Shown here one piece after another: positions 15,024 to 23,563 of a stretch of 64,000 bases of DNA. Origin of the DNA: Piscinibacter caeni (GTDB lineage: Bacteria > Pseudomonadota > Gammaproteobacteria > Burkholderiales > Burkholderiaceae_C); assembly GCA_003265685.1 (NCBI GenBank), contig QJOU01000019.1, positions 1-64,000 on the forward strand. The letters are read 5' to 3'. How positions within the stretch are numbered: position 1 is the stretch's first letter; every line of letters starts with the position of its first letter. A model generated the notes under the pieces. The model made no database searches. It was not told where the DNA came from and saw only the letters and a list, made by a program, of their open reading frames with translations. The position numbers and the translations under genes were made by a program.

Positions 15024-16157
15024 TCAGCCGCGCTGCACCGCGGCGATCGCCTCTTCCAGGTGGTGCACGGTGCGCTCCACGTTCTTCAGCTTGTCGAGGC
15101 CGAACAGGCCGATGCGGAAGCTGCGGAAGTCGGCTGGCTCGTCGCAGGCCAGCGGCACGCCGGCGGCGATCTGCAGGCCGCGGGCGAGCATCTTCTTGCC
15201 GTTGTGCAGGTCGACGTCGTCGGTGTAGCTGACCACCACGCCCGGCGCCTGGAAGCCCGGCGCCGCCACGCTGCGGAAGCCGCGCCGCACGAGCATCGCG
15301 CGCACTGCGTCGCCGAGCTGCTGCTGCGCCGCGCGCGCCTGGTCGAAGCCCCAGGCCGCGGTCTCGTTCATCACGTCGCGCAGCGTGACGAGCGAATCGG
15401 TCGGCATGGTCGCGTGGTAGGCATGCGCGCCGGACTCGTAGGTCTCGGCGATCTGCAGCCACTTCTTCAGGTCCATCGAGAAGCTGCTGCTGGTGGTGGC
15501 GTCGATGCGCTCGCGCGCCAGCGGCGAGAGCATCACCAGCCCGGCGCAGGGCGGGCCGCTCCAGCCCTTCTGCGGCGCGCTGACCAGCACGTCGACCTGG
15601 CAGGCCGCCATGTCGACCCAGATCGCGCCGGAGGCGATGCAGTCGAGCACGAACAGGCCGCCGACCTCGTGCGCCGCCGCGCCGATGGCACGCAGCCAGT
15701 CGTCGGGCAGGACCATCCCGGAGCTGGTCTCCACATGCGGCGCGAACACCAGCGCCGGCTTCTCGCGCCGGATCGCGGCGACGATCTCCTCCAGCGGCGC
15801 GGGCGCGAACGCGGCCTGGCGGCCGGCCTCCACGGCACGCGCCTTCAGCGCCGTGTGCGAGGCCGGGATGCGGCCCATCTCGAAGATCTGTGTCCAGCGG
15901 TAGCTGAACCAGCCGTTGCGCACGACGAGGCAGTGCCGGTCGGTGGCGAACTGGCGTGCCACCGCCTCCATGCCGTAGGTGCCGCTGCCGGGCACGACCA
16001 CCGCACTGTGCGCGTGGTAGGTGCTCTTCAGCGTCGCCAGCACCTCGCGCAGCGCCTGCTGGAAGCGGCGCGACATGTGGTTCAGCGCGCGGTCGGTGTA
16101 GACGACGGAGTATTCGAGCAGGCCGTCGGGGTCGACGTCGGGCAGCAGTCCGGGCAT
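15024..16157 (-). CDS. Class V PLP-dependent aminotransferase (alanine-glyoxylate / phosphonate-type)
   Basis: The protein has 377 aa from the ATG at 16157 (GGAG 9 bases upstream); the frame extends further upstream but without supporting signals. The fold-type I core shows a Gly-Ser-Gly-Thr-Tyr-Gly-Met-Glu phosphate-cup motif, Val-Leu-Asp-Cys-Ile-Ala-Ser (Asp that contacts the pyridine ring) and [11 protein letters not shown], in which Lys is the PLP Schiff-base residue. This matches serine/alanine-glyoxylate and 2-aminoethylphosphonate transaminases. The amino donor cannot be resolved. It is divergent from the metX leader, and the region between carries the metX promoter and riboswitch. Confidence 0.8.
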   Translation of the reverse strand: MPGLLPDVDPDGLLEYSVVYTDRALNHMSRRFQQALREVLATLKSTYHAHSAVVVPGSGTYGMEAVARQFATDRHCLVVRNGWFSYRWTQIFEMGRIPASHTALKARAVEAGRQAAFAPAPLEEIVAAIRREKPALVFAPHVETSSGMVLPDDWLRAIGAAAHEVGGLFVLDCIASGAIWVDMAACQVDVLVSAPQKGWSGPPCAGLVMLSPLARERIDATTSSSFSMDLKKWLQIAETYESGAHAYHATMPTDSLVTLRDVMNETAAWGFDQARAAQQQLGDAVRAMLVRRGFRSVAAPGFQAPGVVVSYTDDVDLHNGKKMLARGLQIAAGVPLACDEPADFRSFRIGLFGLDKLKNVERTVHHLEEAIAAVQRG

Positions 16158-16256
16158 GGCAGGCTCCAGCGGTGGGCTCGACATTCTGGCGCAGCGGCAA
16201 CGCCCCGGTCGGCCGGGGGAATCCCCGGGGGCGGGCCCGAGCGCCGGACGCGTCGC

Positions 16257-16262
16257 TATACT
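16257..16262 (+). promoter_or_regulatory. -10 box of the metX promoter
   Basis: TATACT, one mismatch from the consensus, lies 9 bases before the first stem of the SAM-II riboswitch. That places the transcription start just ahead of the aptamer. The -35 region about 17 bases upstream is GC-rich and poorly conserved. Confidence 0.55.
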
Positions 16263-16270
16263 CCGGGCCC

Positions 16271-16323
16271 AGCGCTGATTTGTCCCGGCTTGCGAGCGCT
16301 CTACAAATACCGCTAAAGAGAGG
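16271..16323 (+). ncRNA. SAM-II riboswitch upstream of metX
   Basis: The stretch begins AGCGCTGATTTGTCC and ends CGCTAAAGAGAGG. The P1 stem pairs AGCGCT (16271-16276) with AGCGCT (16295-16300). The conserved GCTGATTT loop start, the TTGC before the 3' strand, the A-rich ACAAAT and the pseudoknot-forming GCTAAA (16312-16317) match, as I recall it, the SAM-II consensus known from metX/metA leaders. It should bind S-adenosylmethionine and lower metX expression when SAM is plentiful. The expression platform appears to be the intrinsic terminator that follows directly. Confidence 0.85.
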
Positions 16324-16327
16324 ACGC

Positions 16328-16371
16328 CGACCCGGCGCCCGCCCTCTGGCGGAGCCGGGTCGACTCTTTTT
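16328..16371 (+). terminator. Intrinsic terminator in the metX leader (riboswitch expression platform)
   Basis: The stem CGACCCGGC (16328-16336) pairs with GCCGGGTCG (16354-16362), with an inner CGCC/GGCG helix, and is followed by ACTCTTTTT. It lies between the aptamer and the metX ATG at 16381, so it can only act as an attenuator. AAAGAG at 16315 and AGAGG at 16319, both in the aptamer's 3' end, can pair with CTCTTT (16364) and CCTCT (16343). This gives an obvious way for ligand binding to change terminator formation. Confidence 0.75.
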
Positions 16372-16380
16372 CGGGGCTGC

Positions 16381-17520
16381 ATGGGATCGCTGGGCATCGT
16401 CCAACCGCAATCGGCGCATTTCGCCGAACCGCTGCCGCTGGCCAGCGGTGCGACGCTGGCGGACTACACGCTGGTCTACGAGACCTACGGCACGCTCAAC
16501 GCCGCCAAGAGCAACGCCGTGCTGGTGTGCCATGCGCTGAACGCCTCGCACCACGTCGCGGGCCGCTACGCCGACCAGCCGAAGAGCGAAGGCTGGTGGG
16601 ACAACCTGGTCGGCCCGGGCAAGCCGCTGGACACCGAGCGCTTCTTCGTGATCGGGGTGAACAACCCCGGCTCCTGCTTCGGCTCGACCGGCCCGATGCA
16701 CCCCAACCCCGCCACCGGCCGCGCCTGGGGCGCCGACTTCCCGGTGGTGACGGTGGAGGACTGGGTCGACGCGCAGGCGCGCCTGATGAACCGGCTCGGC
16801 ATCGGCCAGCTCGCCGCGGTGATGGGCGGCAGCCTGGGCGGCATGCAGGCGCTCTCGTGGGCGCTGCGCCATCCGCAGCGGCTGCGCCAGTGCATCGCGA
16901 TCGCCACCGCGCCGAACCTCTCGGCGCAGAACATCGCCTTCAACGAGGTGGCGCGGCGTGCCATCGTCACCGACCCGGACTTCCACGGCGGCCACTTCTA
17001 CGCGCACGGCGTGGTGCCCAAGCGCGGCCTGCGCGTGGCGCGCATGATCGGCCACATCACGTACCTCTCCGACGACGCGATGGCCGAGAAGTTCGGCCGC
17101 AGCCTGAAGAACGGCGCGCTCGGCTACAGCACGCAGGAGATCGAGTTCGAGATCGAGAGCTACCTGCGCTACCAGGGCGACAAGTTCAGCGACTACTTCG
17201 ACGCCAACACCTACCTGCTGATCACCCGCGCGCTGGACTACTTCGACCCGGCGGCCGCGTTCGGCGGCGACCTGGCGCGTGCGTTCGCGGCGGCGGTGTG
17301 CCGCTTCCTCGTCGTCAGCTTCACGACCGACTGGCGCTTCTCGCCGGAGCGCTCGCGCGAGATCGTCAAGGCGCTGGTGGACAACCGGCTGCACGTCAGC
17401 TACGCCGAGATCGCCGCGCCGCACGGGCACGACGCCTTCCTGCTCGAGGACCCGCGCTACCACGGCGTGCTGCGGGCCTGCTTCGACAACCTGGCGAAGG
17501 ACCTGGGGGTGTCGTCGTGA
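16381..17520 (+). CDS. metX: Homoserine O-acyltransferase (MetX)
   Basis: The protein has 379 aa. This alpha/beta-hydrolase-fold enzyme acylates homoserine with acetyl- or succinyl-CoA, the first committed step of methionine synthesis. The nucleophile motif Gly-Gly-Ser-Leu-Gly-Gly-Met-Gln-Ala is near residue 145. The MetX segments [10 protein letters not shown] and [11 protein letters not shown] are present, and the C-terminal Gly-His-Asp-Ala-Phe-Leu supplies the catalytic His/Asp. Many proteobacterial MetX proteins in operon with MetW use succinyl-CoA; sequence alone does not settle which. Expression is expected to fall with SAM through the upstream riboswitch. It overlaps metW by 4 bases. 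Confidence 0.95.
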   Translation: MGSLGIVQPQSAHFAEPLPLASGATLADYTLVYETYGTLNAAKSNAVLVCHALNASHHVAGRYADQPKSEGWWDNLVGPGKPLDTERFFVIGVNNPGSCFGSTGPMHPNPATGRAWGADFPVVTVEDWVDAQARLMNRLGIGQLAAVMGGSLGGMQALSWALRHPQRLRQCIAIATAPNLSAQNIAFNEVARRAIVTDPDFHGGHFYAHGVVPKRGLRVARMIGHITYLSDDAMAEKFGRSLKNGALGYSTQEIEFEIESYLRYQGDKFSDYFDANTYLLITRALDYFDPAAAFGGDLARAFAAAVCRFLVVSFTTDWRFSPERSREIVKALVDNRLHVSYAEIAAPHGHDAFLLEDPRYHGVLRACFDNLAKDLGVSS

Positions 17521-18101
17521 GCGAGAGAAAGGACATGGAGCTGATTGCTGAGCTCGTGCCGCAGGGCTCGCGCGTGCTCGACCTCGGCTGCGGCAGCGGC
17601 GCGCTGCTCGAGCACCTGCAGCGCCAGCGCGGCTGCACGGGTTACGGCGTCGACGTGGACGACGCCAACGTGCTCGCCTGCGCGCAGCGCGGCGTCGACG
17701 TGATCCAGCTGAACCTCGAGGAGGGGCTGGCGATGTTCGGCGACCGCAGCTTCGACGTCGTGCTGCAGCTCGACACGCTGCAGCACCTGCGCAACACCGA
17801 GAAGATGCTGCGCGAGACGGCGCGCGTGGGCCGCCTCGGCATCGTCAGCTTCCCGAACTTCGCGCACTGGCCGAACCGGCTGCGCGTGGCCACCGGCCGG
17901 ATGCCGGTGACCAAGGTGCTGCCCTACGAGTGGTACGACACGCCCAACATCCGCGTCGGCACCTATGCCGACTTCGAGGTGCTGGCGCGCAAGGAGGGGC
18001 TGCGCATCCTCGATTCCTTCGGCATCCAGGATGGCGCCGTCGAGCGGCGCTGGCCCAACCTGCTGGCCAGCGTCGCGGTGTTCAAGTTCGAGCGCGGCTG
18101 A
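17517..18101 (+). CDS. metW: MetW methyltransferase-fold protein
   Basis: The protein has 194 aa. The GTG at 17517 overlaps the metX stop (GTGA) and gives the usual N-terminus, with Asp-Met-Glu-Leu-Ile before the first motif; an ATG at 17535 would cut it short. SAM-binding motif I is Val-Leu-Asp-Leu-Gly-Cys-Gly-Ser-Gly, followed by an acidic Gly-Val-Asp-Val-Asp-Asp. The MetW signature Leu-Gln-Leu-Asp-Thr-Leu-Gln-His-Leu is near residue 85. MetW forms a complex with MetX and is needed for full homoserine acylation in proteobacteria. Translational coupling to metX fits a 1:1 complex. Confidence 0.93.
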   Translation: MSERKDMELIAELVPQGSRVLDLGCGSGALLEHLQRQRGCTGYGVDVDDANVLACAQRGVDVIQLNLEEGLAMFGDRSFDVVLQLDTLQHLRNTEKMLRETARVGRLGIVSFPNFAHWPNRLRVATGRMPVTKVLPYEWYDTPNIRVGTYADFEVLARKEGLRILDSFGIQDGAVERRWPNLLASVAVFKFERG

Positions 18102-18159
18102 GCAGGGTTTCCGCGCCCGCCGTATCCTGCGCGTCCCCATTCCCGCGCAGGAGTAGAAG

Positions 18160-19107
18160 ATGAAGCGACACACGATCCTCGCCGCGCTGCTGCTGGCGGC
18201 CGCCGCCGCCGCTCAGGCCGGCGCCCCGCAGCAGAAGGGCCAGGCGCCCGGCTGGTACCGCATGATGCTCGGCGACATCGAGGTCACCGCGCTGTCCGAC
18301 GGCACGGTCGGCCTGCATGTCGAGAAGCTGCTGACCGGCACGACGCCGTCCCGGGTGAACTCGGCACTGGCGCGCTGGCGCATGGCCACGCCGGTGGAGA
18401 CCTCGGTCAACGGCTTCCTCGTCAACACCGGCGGCAAGCTGGTGCTGGTCGATGCCGGCGCCGGCAGCCTGTTCGGCCCGACGCTGGGCAAGCTGGTGGC
18501 CAACCTGAAGGCGGCCGGCTACCAGCCCGAGCAGGTGGACGAGATCTACATCACCCACCTGCACCCGGACCATGTCGGCGGCCTGGTGGCCGACGGCAAG
18601 ATCGTGTTCCCCAATGCCACCGTGCGCGCCGACCAGCGCGACATCGACTTCTGGCTCAGCCAGGCCAACCTCGACGCCGCGCCGAAGGACGCCAAGGGCT
18701 TCTTCCAGGGCGCGATGGCCTCGCTCAAGCCCTACATCGACGCCGGCAAGTTCAAGGCCATCGAGAGCGACGGCGAGCTGGTGCCCGGCGTCGGCAGCGT
18801 GGCCACCCATGGCCACACCAAGGGCCACCGCAACTACGTGGTCGAGAGCAAGGGCCAGAAGCTGGTGCTGTGGGGCGACCTGATGCACGTGGCGGCGGTG
18901 CAGTTCGCCACGCCGGCGGTGACGATCCAGTTCGACACCGATGCCAAGGCTGCGCTGGCGCAGCGCCGCAAGGCCTTCGCCGCGGCGGCCAAGGGCGGCT
19001 ACTGGATCGGCGCCTCGCACCTGTCCTTCCCCGGCCTCGGCCACCTGGCGACGCAGGGCGCCGGCTACCAGTTCCAGCCCGCGAACTACACCGCGCTGAA
19101 CCCCTGA
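18160..19107 (+). CDS. Periplasmic metallo-beta-lactamase-fold hydrolase
   Basis: The protein has 315 aa with a clear signal peptide (Met-Lys-Arg-His then a hydrophobic Ala/Leu core, cleavage near Ala-Gln-Ala|Gly-Ala). The metal-binding motif Thr-His-Leu-His-Pro-Asp-His-Val-Gly (HxHxDH) is near residue 130, with further His ligands in Thr-His-Gly-His-Thr-Lys-Gly-His and Gly-Ala-Ser-His. Proteins of this kind include quorum-quenching lactonases and other esterases in the periplasm; the substrate is unknown. Its 3' end overlaps the convergent gene at 19086 by 22 bases. Confidence 0.85.
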   Translation: MKRHTILAALLLAAAAAAQAGAPQQKGQAPGWYRMMLGDIEVTALSDGTVGLHVEKLLTGTTPSRVNSALARWRMATPVETSVNGFLVNTGGKLVLVDAGAGSLFGPTLGKLVANLKAAGYQPEQVDEIYITHLHPDHVGGLVADGKIVFPNATVRADQRDIDFWLSQANLDAAPKDAKGFFQGAMASLKPYIDAGKFKAIESDGELVPGVGSVATHGHTKGHRNYVVESKGQKLVLWGDLMHVAAVQFATPAVTIQFDTDAKAALAQRRKAFAAAAKGGYWIGASHLSFPGLGHLATQGAGYQFQPANYTALNP

Positions 19108-19829
19108 GACGCACCCAGCGCCTCGGCCAGGTGGCGCAGCAGCGCCGCGCCGTCGCCCTGCCAGGCGCTGCCGTGCATGCAGGCCAGCGTGCCGGGGCGC
19201 AGCGCGGCCAGCTTGCCGAGCAGCGCGCCGGTCTGCGGCGCGTGGGCGAAGTAGTCGGTCGGCTGGCGGAAGGCCTCGCTCGGGCCCAGGATGTCGCCGC
19301 GCGTCAGCGGCAGGCCGCCGTCGCTGCCCTGGGTGAACAGGTCGCCGCAGAACAGCGTGCCGGTGCTCTCGTCGAACAGCAGGCCGCTGTCCCAGCCGTG
19401 CGGCAGGTGCGGGGTGTCGAGCCAGCGCAGCCGGTGGCGGCCGAGCACGACCAGCTCGCCGTCGGCCGCGGCGCGTGGCGCGCGGTCGGCCAGGTCGTTC
19501 ACCGAGACCATCGCCGCGATGCGGCTGCACAGCGGCGCCGCCTGCGGCGCGGCGGCCAGCCACGGGTTCAGCGCGCCGCATTCGTCCGCCTCGACGTGCG
19601 AGAAGGCGACGTGCCGCAGCGCCTGCACCGGCATCAGCGCGGCCACCGCCTCCTGCACCAGCGGGAACAGGCCGCGCGGCCCGGTGTGGAACAGCAGCGG
19701 CTCGTCGTCGCGCACCAGGTACTGGTTGAAGTTGAAGCTGAAGTCCGGCAGGGTGACCGGGGTGTGGATGCGGAAGATGCCGTCGGCGATCTCGTCGACG
19801 CGGGTACCGCTGGCGGAGTTGGTGATCAT
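19086..19829 (-). CDS. Flavodiiron-type (ODP) metallo-beta-lactamase-fold protein
   Basis: The protein has 247 aa. The ATG at 19829 is preceded by GAGGAG and gives the expected N-terminus; the longer frame is an artefact of high GC. The motif Phe-Ser-His-Val-Glu-Ala-Asp-Glu-Cys-Gly (HxExD) replaces the usual HxHxDH. It is characteristic of the di-iron oxygen-binding domain of flavodiiron proteins and oxygen-sensing ODP proteins. There is no flavodoxin domain attached, so it would need a separate electron partner or act as a sensor. It is divergent from the sigma factor gene (82 bases apart), suggesting shared regulation. Confidence 0.75.
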   Translation of the reverse strand: MITNSASGTRVDEIADGIFRIHTPVTLPDFSFNFNQYLVRDDEPLLFHTGPRGLFPLVQEAVAALMPVQALRHVAFSHVEADECGALNPWLAAAPQAAPLCSRIAAMVSVNDLADRAPRAAADGELVVLGRHRLRWLDTPHLPHGWDSGLLFDESTGTLFCGDLFTQGSDGGLPLTRGDILGPSEAFRQPTDYFAHAPQTGALLGKLAALRPGTLACMHGSAWQGDGAALLRHLAEALGASQGFSAV

Positions 19830-19910
19830 CGGAAAGCTCCTCGTGGAGGGTGTCGGGAGCAGGATGTGTCGCCAACCCCGCCGGGCGTTACAGCGACTAT
19901 GCTGGTCGCC

Positions 19911-20489
19911 ATGGAGCAGACCGACGTCGCGCCGCCGGCCGATGCCGCCGCGGCGGACGCGGCACAGCGCATCGCGGCCGCCGCCCCGGCGCGCGACGCC
20001 GCGGCCGAGGCGGCCCTGTGCCGCCTCTTCGCCCTGCGGGTGCGCCGCTACGGCCTGCGCCACCTGCGCGACGAGCATGCCGCCGGCGACCTGATGCAGA
20101 TCGTGCTGCTGCGCGTGCTCGAGCAGCTGCGTGCCGGCAAGGTGCGCGAGCCGCAGCGCATCGTCTCCTTCGTGTTCGGCACCTGCCGCATGGTGCTGCA
20201 CGAGTGGCAGCGCGGCGAGCTGCGGCACGAGCGTGCGCTCGCGCAGGCGGCCGAGCTGCTGCCGCCGGCCGACATCGCCCCGGCGCCGCGCCTGGACGAG
20301 CGCCGCGTGGCCGACTGCCTGGGCCGCCTGGCCGAGCGCGAGCGCAGCGTGATCGTGCTCAGCTTCTTCGAGGAACGCAGCGCCGAGGAGGTGGGCGCGC
20401 TGCTGGGCACCACGGCCGGCAACGTGCGGGTGATCCGGCACCGCGGCCTGGCGCGCCTGCGCGGCTGCGTCGAGGGAGCCCGGCCGTGA
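19911..20489 (+). CDS. ECF-type RNA polymerase sigma factor
   Basis: The protein has 192 aa. After an Ala-rich N-terminus, region 2 runs about residues 35-100 with Asp-Leu-Met-Gln-Ile-Val-Leu-Leu-Arg-Val-Leu. Region 4 runs about 130-190, with Leu-Ala-Glu-Arg-Glu-Arg-Ser-Val-Ile-Val-Leu and the helix-turn-helix Ser-Ala-Glu-Glu-Val-Gly-Ala-Leu-Leu-Gly. The start is uncertain: ATG at 19911 was chosen, ATG at 19899 is in frame. The stop overlaps the start of the downstream anti-sigma gene (GTGA). Which promoters it reads is unknown; the neighbouring redox-type MBL-fold gene is a plausible target. Confidence 0.8.
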   Translation: MEQTDVAPPADAAAADAAQRIAAAAPARDAAAEAALCRLFALRVRRYGLRHLRDEHAAGDLMQIVLLRVLEQLRAGKVREPQRIVSFVFGTCRMVLHEWQRGELRHERALAQAAELLPPADIAPAPRLDERRVADCLGRLAERERSVIVLSFFEERSAEEVGALLGTTAGNVRVIRHRGLARLRGCVEGARP

Positions 20490-21052
20490 GCGCGTGCCGC
20501 ACGCCGCTGCCGCCCGAGACGCTGCTGGCCTACTGGCTCGGCGAGCTCGACGAGGCCGGCACCGCCGCGGCCGACGCGCACCTGCTCGGCTGCGACGACT
20601 GCGGCGCGGCGCTCGACGCCCTGGTCGCGCTCGGCGACGGCGTGCGCCGGGCCTTCACGGCCGGGCGGGTCGGCACCGTGGTCGGCCCGGGCTTCGTGCC
20701 GCGCCTGGCCGGGCGCGGGCTGCGCCTGCGCGAGTACCGCGTCGCGCCGCAGGGCCGCGTGAACTGCCATGTCGGGCCGGACGACGACATCGTGCTCAGC
20801 CGGCTGAGCGCGCCGCTGGCTGGCCTCGGCCGGCTCGACATGCTGGTGCACCCGGTCGGCGGCGGGCCGCCGCAGCGCGCCGAGGACATCCCCTTCGACG
20901 CCGCCGCCGGCGAGGTGGTGGTCGTGATGCCGACGCAGCGCCTGCGCGCGCTGCCCAGCGGCACCGAGCGCGTCGAGCTGCTGGCGGTGGAGCCCGCGGG
21001 CGAACGGCGGATCGGCGACTACACCTTCATCCATCGCTCGAGCGCGGGCTGA
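20486..21052 (+). CDS. Zinc-type (ZAS) anti-sigma factor
   Basis: The protein has 188 aa from the GTG that overlaps the sigma-factor stop. The N-terminal ~50 residues hold His-Leu-Leu-Gly-Cys-Asp-Asp-Cys (HxxxCxxC), the zinc site of cytoplasmic ZAS domains that hold ECF sigma factors inactive. There is no transmembrane segment, so it is soluble. The C-terminal ~130 residues form a beta-rich domain, with Val-Asn-Cys-His-Val-Gly-Pro-Asp-Asp and a strand of Val-Val-Val-Val-Met-Pro, which probably senses the signal. This soluble layout is reminiscent of ChrR-type anti-sigma factors. Its 3' end overlaps the convergent DUF1615 gene by 26 bases. Confidence 0.75.
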   Translation: MSACRTPLPPETLLAYWLGELDEAGTAAADAHLLGCDDCGAALDALVALGDGVRRAFTAGRVGTVVGPGFVPRLAGRGLRLREYRVAPQGRVNCHVGPDDDIVLSRLSAPLAGLGRLDMLVHPVGGGPPQRAEDIPFDAAAGEVVVVMPTQRLRALPSGTERVELLAVEPAGERRIGDYTFIHRSSAG

Positions 21053-22154
21053 GCCCCGGGCCGAGCCGCATCAGGCAGCGCTGGTGGCGCTCGTCGACGC
21101 GGCGCGCGAACCAGTCGGTGGTCAGGCGGCGCGTGATCTTCGGGCTCTTCAGGTCGATGCGCGGCACGAGGGCGCGCGGCAGCTCGCGCTTGTCCAGCGC
21201 CTCGGCATAGGCGAACACGCGCTCGTACAGCGTGGTCTGCTCGAATCCGGGGCCGTCGCCGCGCTCGAGGTCGCGCCGGATCGCGGCCTCGCCGAGGCCG
21301 AGCCGGCCGGCCAGGCTCATCGCAGCGCGTTCGGTCTCGCCGGCCGTGCTGCCGGCGCGCGGCAGCAGGTCGCCGTCGGGCGCCACCGGCAACCCCGAGG
21401 CGACCGCCAGCGCGTTCTGGAAGCCGGCGTTGCGGCTCGCCCAGCGGCCGGCGTTGAAGTCGGCGAAGCGGTACAGCGGCCGGTCGTACGGCGCCGCGTA
21501 GCCGAGCAGGTGGGCCGCGCCGAAGTACAGCCCGCCGCGGCGCGTGAACACCTCGTGGCGCACCGAGTCCTTCAGCGGGTAGGGGTAGGGCCGCTCCTTC
21601 GCCTGCGCCTCGGCGAAGGCGATGCTCACCTGCATCGGCCCGCCGGTGCGCACCGGGTTGCGGCTCGCGAACAGGCTGCGGCCGAAGGGCACCATGCCGA
21701 TGAAGTCCTCGTAGGCCTCGCTGAGCTGCCGCTCGGTCTTCGCTTGCTCGATGCGCTCGGCGTAGCTGCGCCCGTCGGGCGAGCCGAGCGCGAGTGCGCC
21801 GCGCAGCGCGAGCTGCGGTACGCCGGCCTCGTCGGCGCGGCGCTCGATCTCCTGGCGCGCGATGCGGCCGAGGCCCGGCACGACGGGGTCGGCGCGGTAG
21901 CCCGACTCCTGCTCGGTGACCGCGAGCACCGCGCACAGGTTCTCCGGCGTCGAGGGGATGGCCTGCGCGGCCAGCGCGGCATGCACGTCGGCAGCCCAGC
22001 CGGCGCGGTCGTCGAGCGTGGCGGGCAGCACACGCAGCACCGCCTCGCGCGCCTCGGTCGGCCCGAGGCCCTGCGGCTCGGCCAGGCGGCCGGGCAGCGC
22101 GCAGCCGGACAGCAGCGCGGCGGCGAGCACGGCGGCGGCGCGCGGCGCACACAT
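21027..22154 (-). CDS. DUF1615 family lipoprotein
   Basis: The protein has 375 aa. The ATG at 22154 gives a lipoprotein signal ending in Leu-Leu-Ser-Gly-Cys. The mature part carries the DUF1615 pattern: an early Glu-Gln-Glu-Ser-Gly-Tyr (like lytic transglycosylase catalytic regions), Gly-Gly-Pro-Met-Gln-Val, and Ala-Asp-Phe-Asn-Ala-Gly-Arg-Trp-Ala-Ser-Arg-Asn. The Glu-Ser-Gly and Gly-Pro-Met-Gln-Val motifs suggest a remote relation to lysozyme-like muramidases, so a role in peptidoglycan turnover is plausible but unproven. It sits 17 bases after the stop of the RND outer-membrane gene and may be read through from that operon. Confidence 0.75.
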   Translation of the reverse strand: MCAPRAAAVLAAALLSGCALPGRLAEPQGLGPTEAREAVLRVLPATLDDRAGWAADVHAALAAQAIPSTPENLCAVLAVTEQESGYRADPVVPGLGRIARQEIERRADEAGVPQLALRGALALGSPDGRSYAERIEQAKTERQLSEAYEDFIGMVPFGRSLFASRNPVRTGGPMQVSIAFAEAQAKERPYPYPLKDSVRHEVFTRRGGLYFGAAHLLGYAAPYDRPLYRFADFNAGRWASRNAGFQNALAVASGLPVAPDGDLLPRAGSTAGETERAAMSLAGRLGLGEAAIRRDLERGDGPGFEQTTLYERVFAYAEALDKRELPRALVPRIDLKSPKITRRLTTDWFARRVDERHQRCLMRLGPGLSPRSSDG

Positions 22155-22171
22155 CGAGGCGAAGGACGCTC

Positions 22172-23563
22172 TCAGCCCGGCAGTTCCCAGCCGCCGCCCA
22201 GCGCGCGGTACACCGCCACCAGCCCGCTCAGGCTGCCCTGCTGCGCCAGCACCAGCGCGTCGCGCGCGGCCAGCAGGCTGCGTTCGGCATCGAGCACGGT
22301 CAGGAAGTCGGCCGCGCCGGCCTCGTAGCGCACGCGCGCCAGGCGCGCCGCCTCGGCCGACTCGCGCGCCGCGTTCTCCAGCCGGGCGGCCTGCTGCACG
22401 CTGCGTGTGTACTGGCTGAGCGCGCCCTCGGTCTCCTCGAGCGCCAGCTGCACGGTCTGCTCCCACTGCACGAGGGCCTGCTGGGCGCGCGCCTCGCTGG
22501 CGCCGATGCGGTTGCGCACGCGGCCGAAGTCCAGCGCCGTCCAGCTCAGGCTCGCGCCGAGGTTGCCGGTGCGGCTGTCGGCCTCGAACAGGTCGGCCAG
22601 GCGGGTGCTCGTGAAGCCGAGCAGGCCCACCAGGCTGATGCGCGGGTAGAGGTCGGCCCGGGCGACGCCGATGGCAGCGGTGGCCGCAGCGAGCTGGCGC
22701 TCGGCCACGCGGATGTCGGGCCGGCGCTCGAGCAGCTGCTGCGGCGTGCCTGCCGCCAGCCCGGCCGCCGGCACCACCGGCAGGCTGGGCAGCGGCCGGG
22801 TCTCGGCCAGCGCCGTCAGCGCCGCGCGCGGGCTGCGGCCGGTCAGCGTGGCCAGGCGGAAGGCCGTGCGTTCGAGCGCCGCCTGCAGCGCCGGGACGGT
22901 TGCCTCGGTGCTCTCGACCAGCGCATTGGCGCGCGCCACGTCCAGCGGCGTGCCGCGGCCGAGATCGGCGCGCGCCTTGACGATGCGCTGCGACTCGCGC
23001 TGGTTGACGAGCGACTCCTGCGCCACCACCAGGCGCTGCTGCAGCGCGCGGTAGGCGAGGTACTGCGTCGCCACCTCGGCGCCGACCAGACGCTGCGCGG
23101 CCAGCACGCCGGCCTCGCCCGCCTGCACCTGGGCCGCGGCCGACTCGCCGGCGCGGCGCGCGCGGCCGAAGAAGTCGAGCTCCCAGTTGAAGGCCGCCGA
23201 GGCCGAGACGTAGTTGTCCGTCACGAGCTCGGTGCCGACCAGCTGGCGCGCGCGCCCTGCACCGGCGCCGACCCCCAGCGTGGGCAGCTTGTCCGCGTCT
23301 GCCGCGCCGAGATTCGCACGGGCCTCCTGCAGCCGCGCCTGGGCGCTGCGCACGTCGGCATTGGCGCGCATCGCGTCGGCGATCAGCGCATCGAGCAGCG
23401 GGTCGGCGAAGCCGCGCCAGAACGCCGCCGGCGGCTCGCCGGCCGCGGCCGGGCTGACGAAGGTGGCCTCCACGGTGGCCGCGGGCGCCTGGTAGTCGGG
23501 GCCGCTGGCGCAGCCGGCCAGCACGGTGGCGGCGACGGCGGCGAGGGTGGTGAGCTCACGCAT
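22172..23563 (-). CDS. RND efflux outer-membrane lipoprotein (OprM/NodT family)
   Basis: The protein has 463 aa. The signal peptide ends in the lipobox Val-Leu-Ala-Gly-Cys (residues 14-18). The body is two repeats of the outer-membrane efflux domain with long coiled-coil helices (Ala-rich heptads, e.g. about 60-120 and 355-430) and Tyr/Leu-rich barrel strands. Typical segments are Phe-Trp-Arg-Gly-Phe-Ala-Asp-Pro-Leu-Leu and Arg-Arg-Pro-Asp-Ile-Arg-Val-Ala-Glu-Arg-Gln-Leu. It forms the exit channel of a tripartite pump. It overlaps the pump gene by 8 bases and is the last gene of the adaptor-pump-channel operon. Confidence 0.93.
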   Translation of the reverse strand: MRELTTLAAVAATVLAGCASGPDYQAPAATVEATFVSPAAAGEPPAAFWRGFADPLLDALIADAMRANADVRSAQARLQEARANLGAADADKLPTLGVGAGAGRARQLVGTELVTDNYVSASAAFNWELDFFGRARRAGESAAAQVQAGEAGVLAAQRLVGAEVATQYLAYRALQQRLVVAQESLVNQRESQRIVKARADLGRGTPLDVARANALVESTEATVPALQAALERTAFRLATLTGRSPRAALTALAETRPLPSLPVVPAAGLAAGTPQQLLERRPDIRVAERQLAAATAAIGVARADLYPRISLVGLLGFTSTRLADLFEADSRTGNLGASLSWTALDFGRVRNRIGASEARAQQALVQWEQTVQLALEETEGALSQYTRSVQQAARLENAARESAEAARLARVRYEAGAADFLTVLDAERSLLAARDALVLAQQGSLSGLVAVYRALGGGWELPG

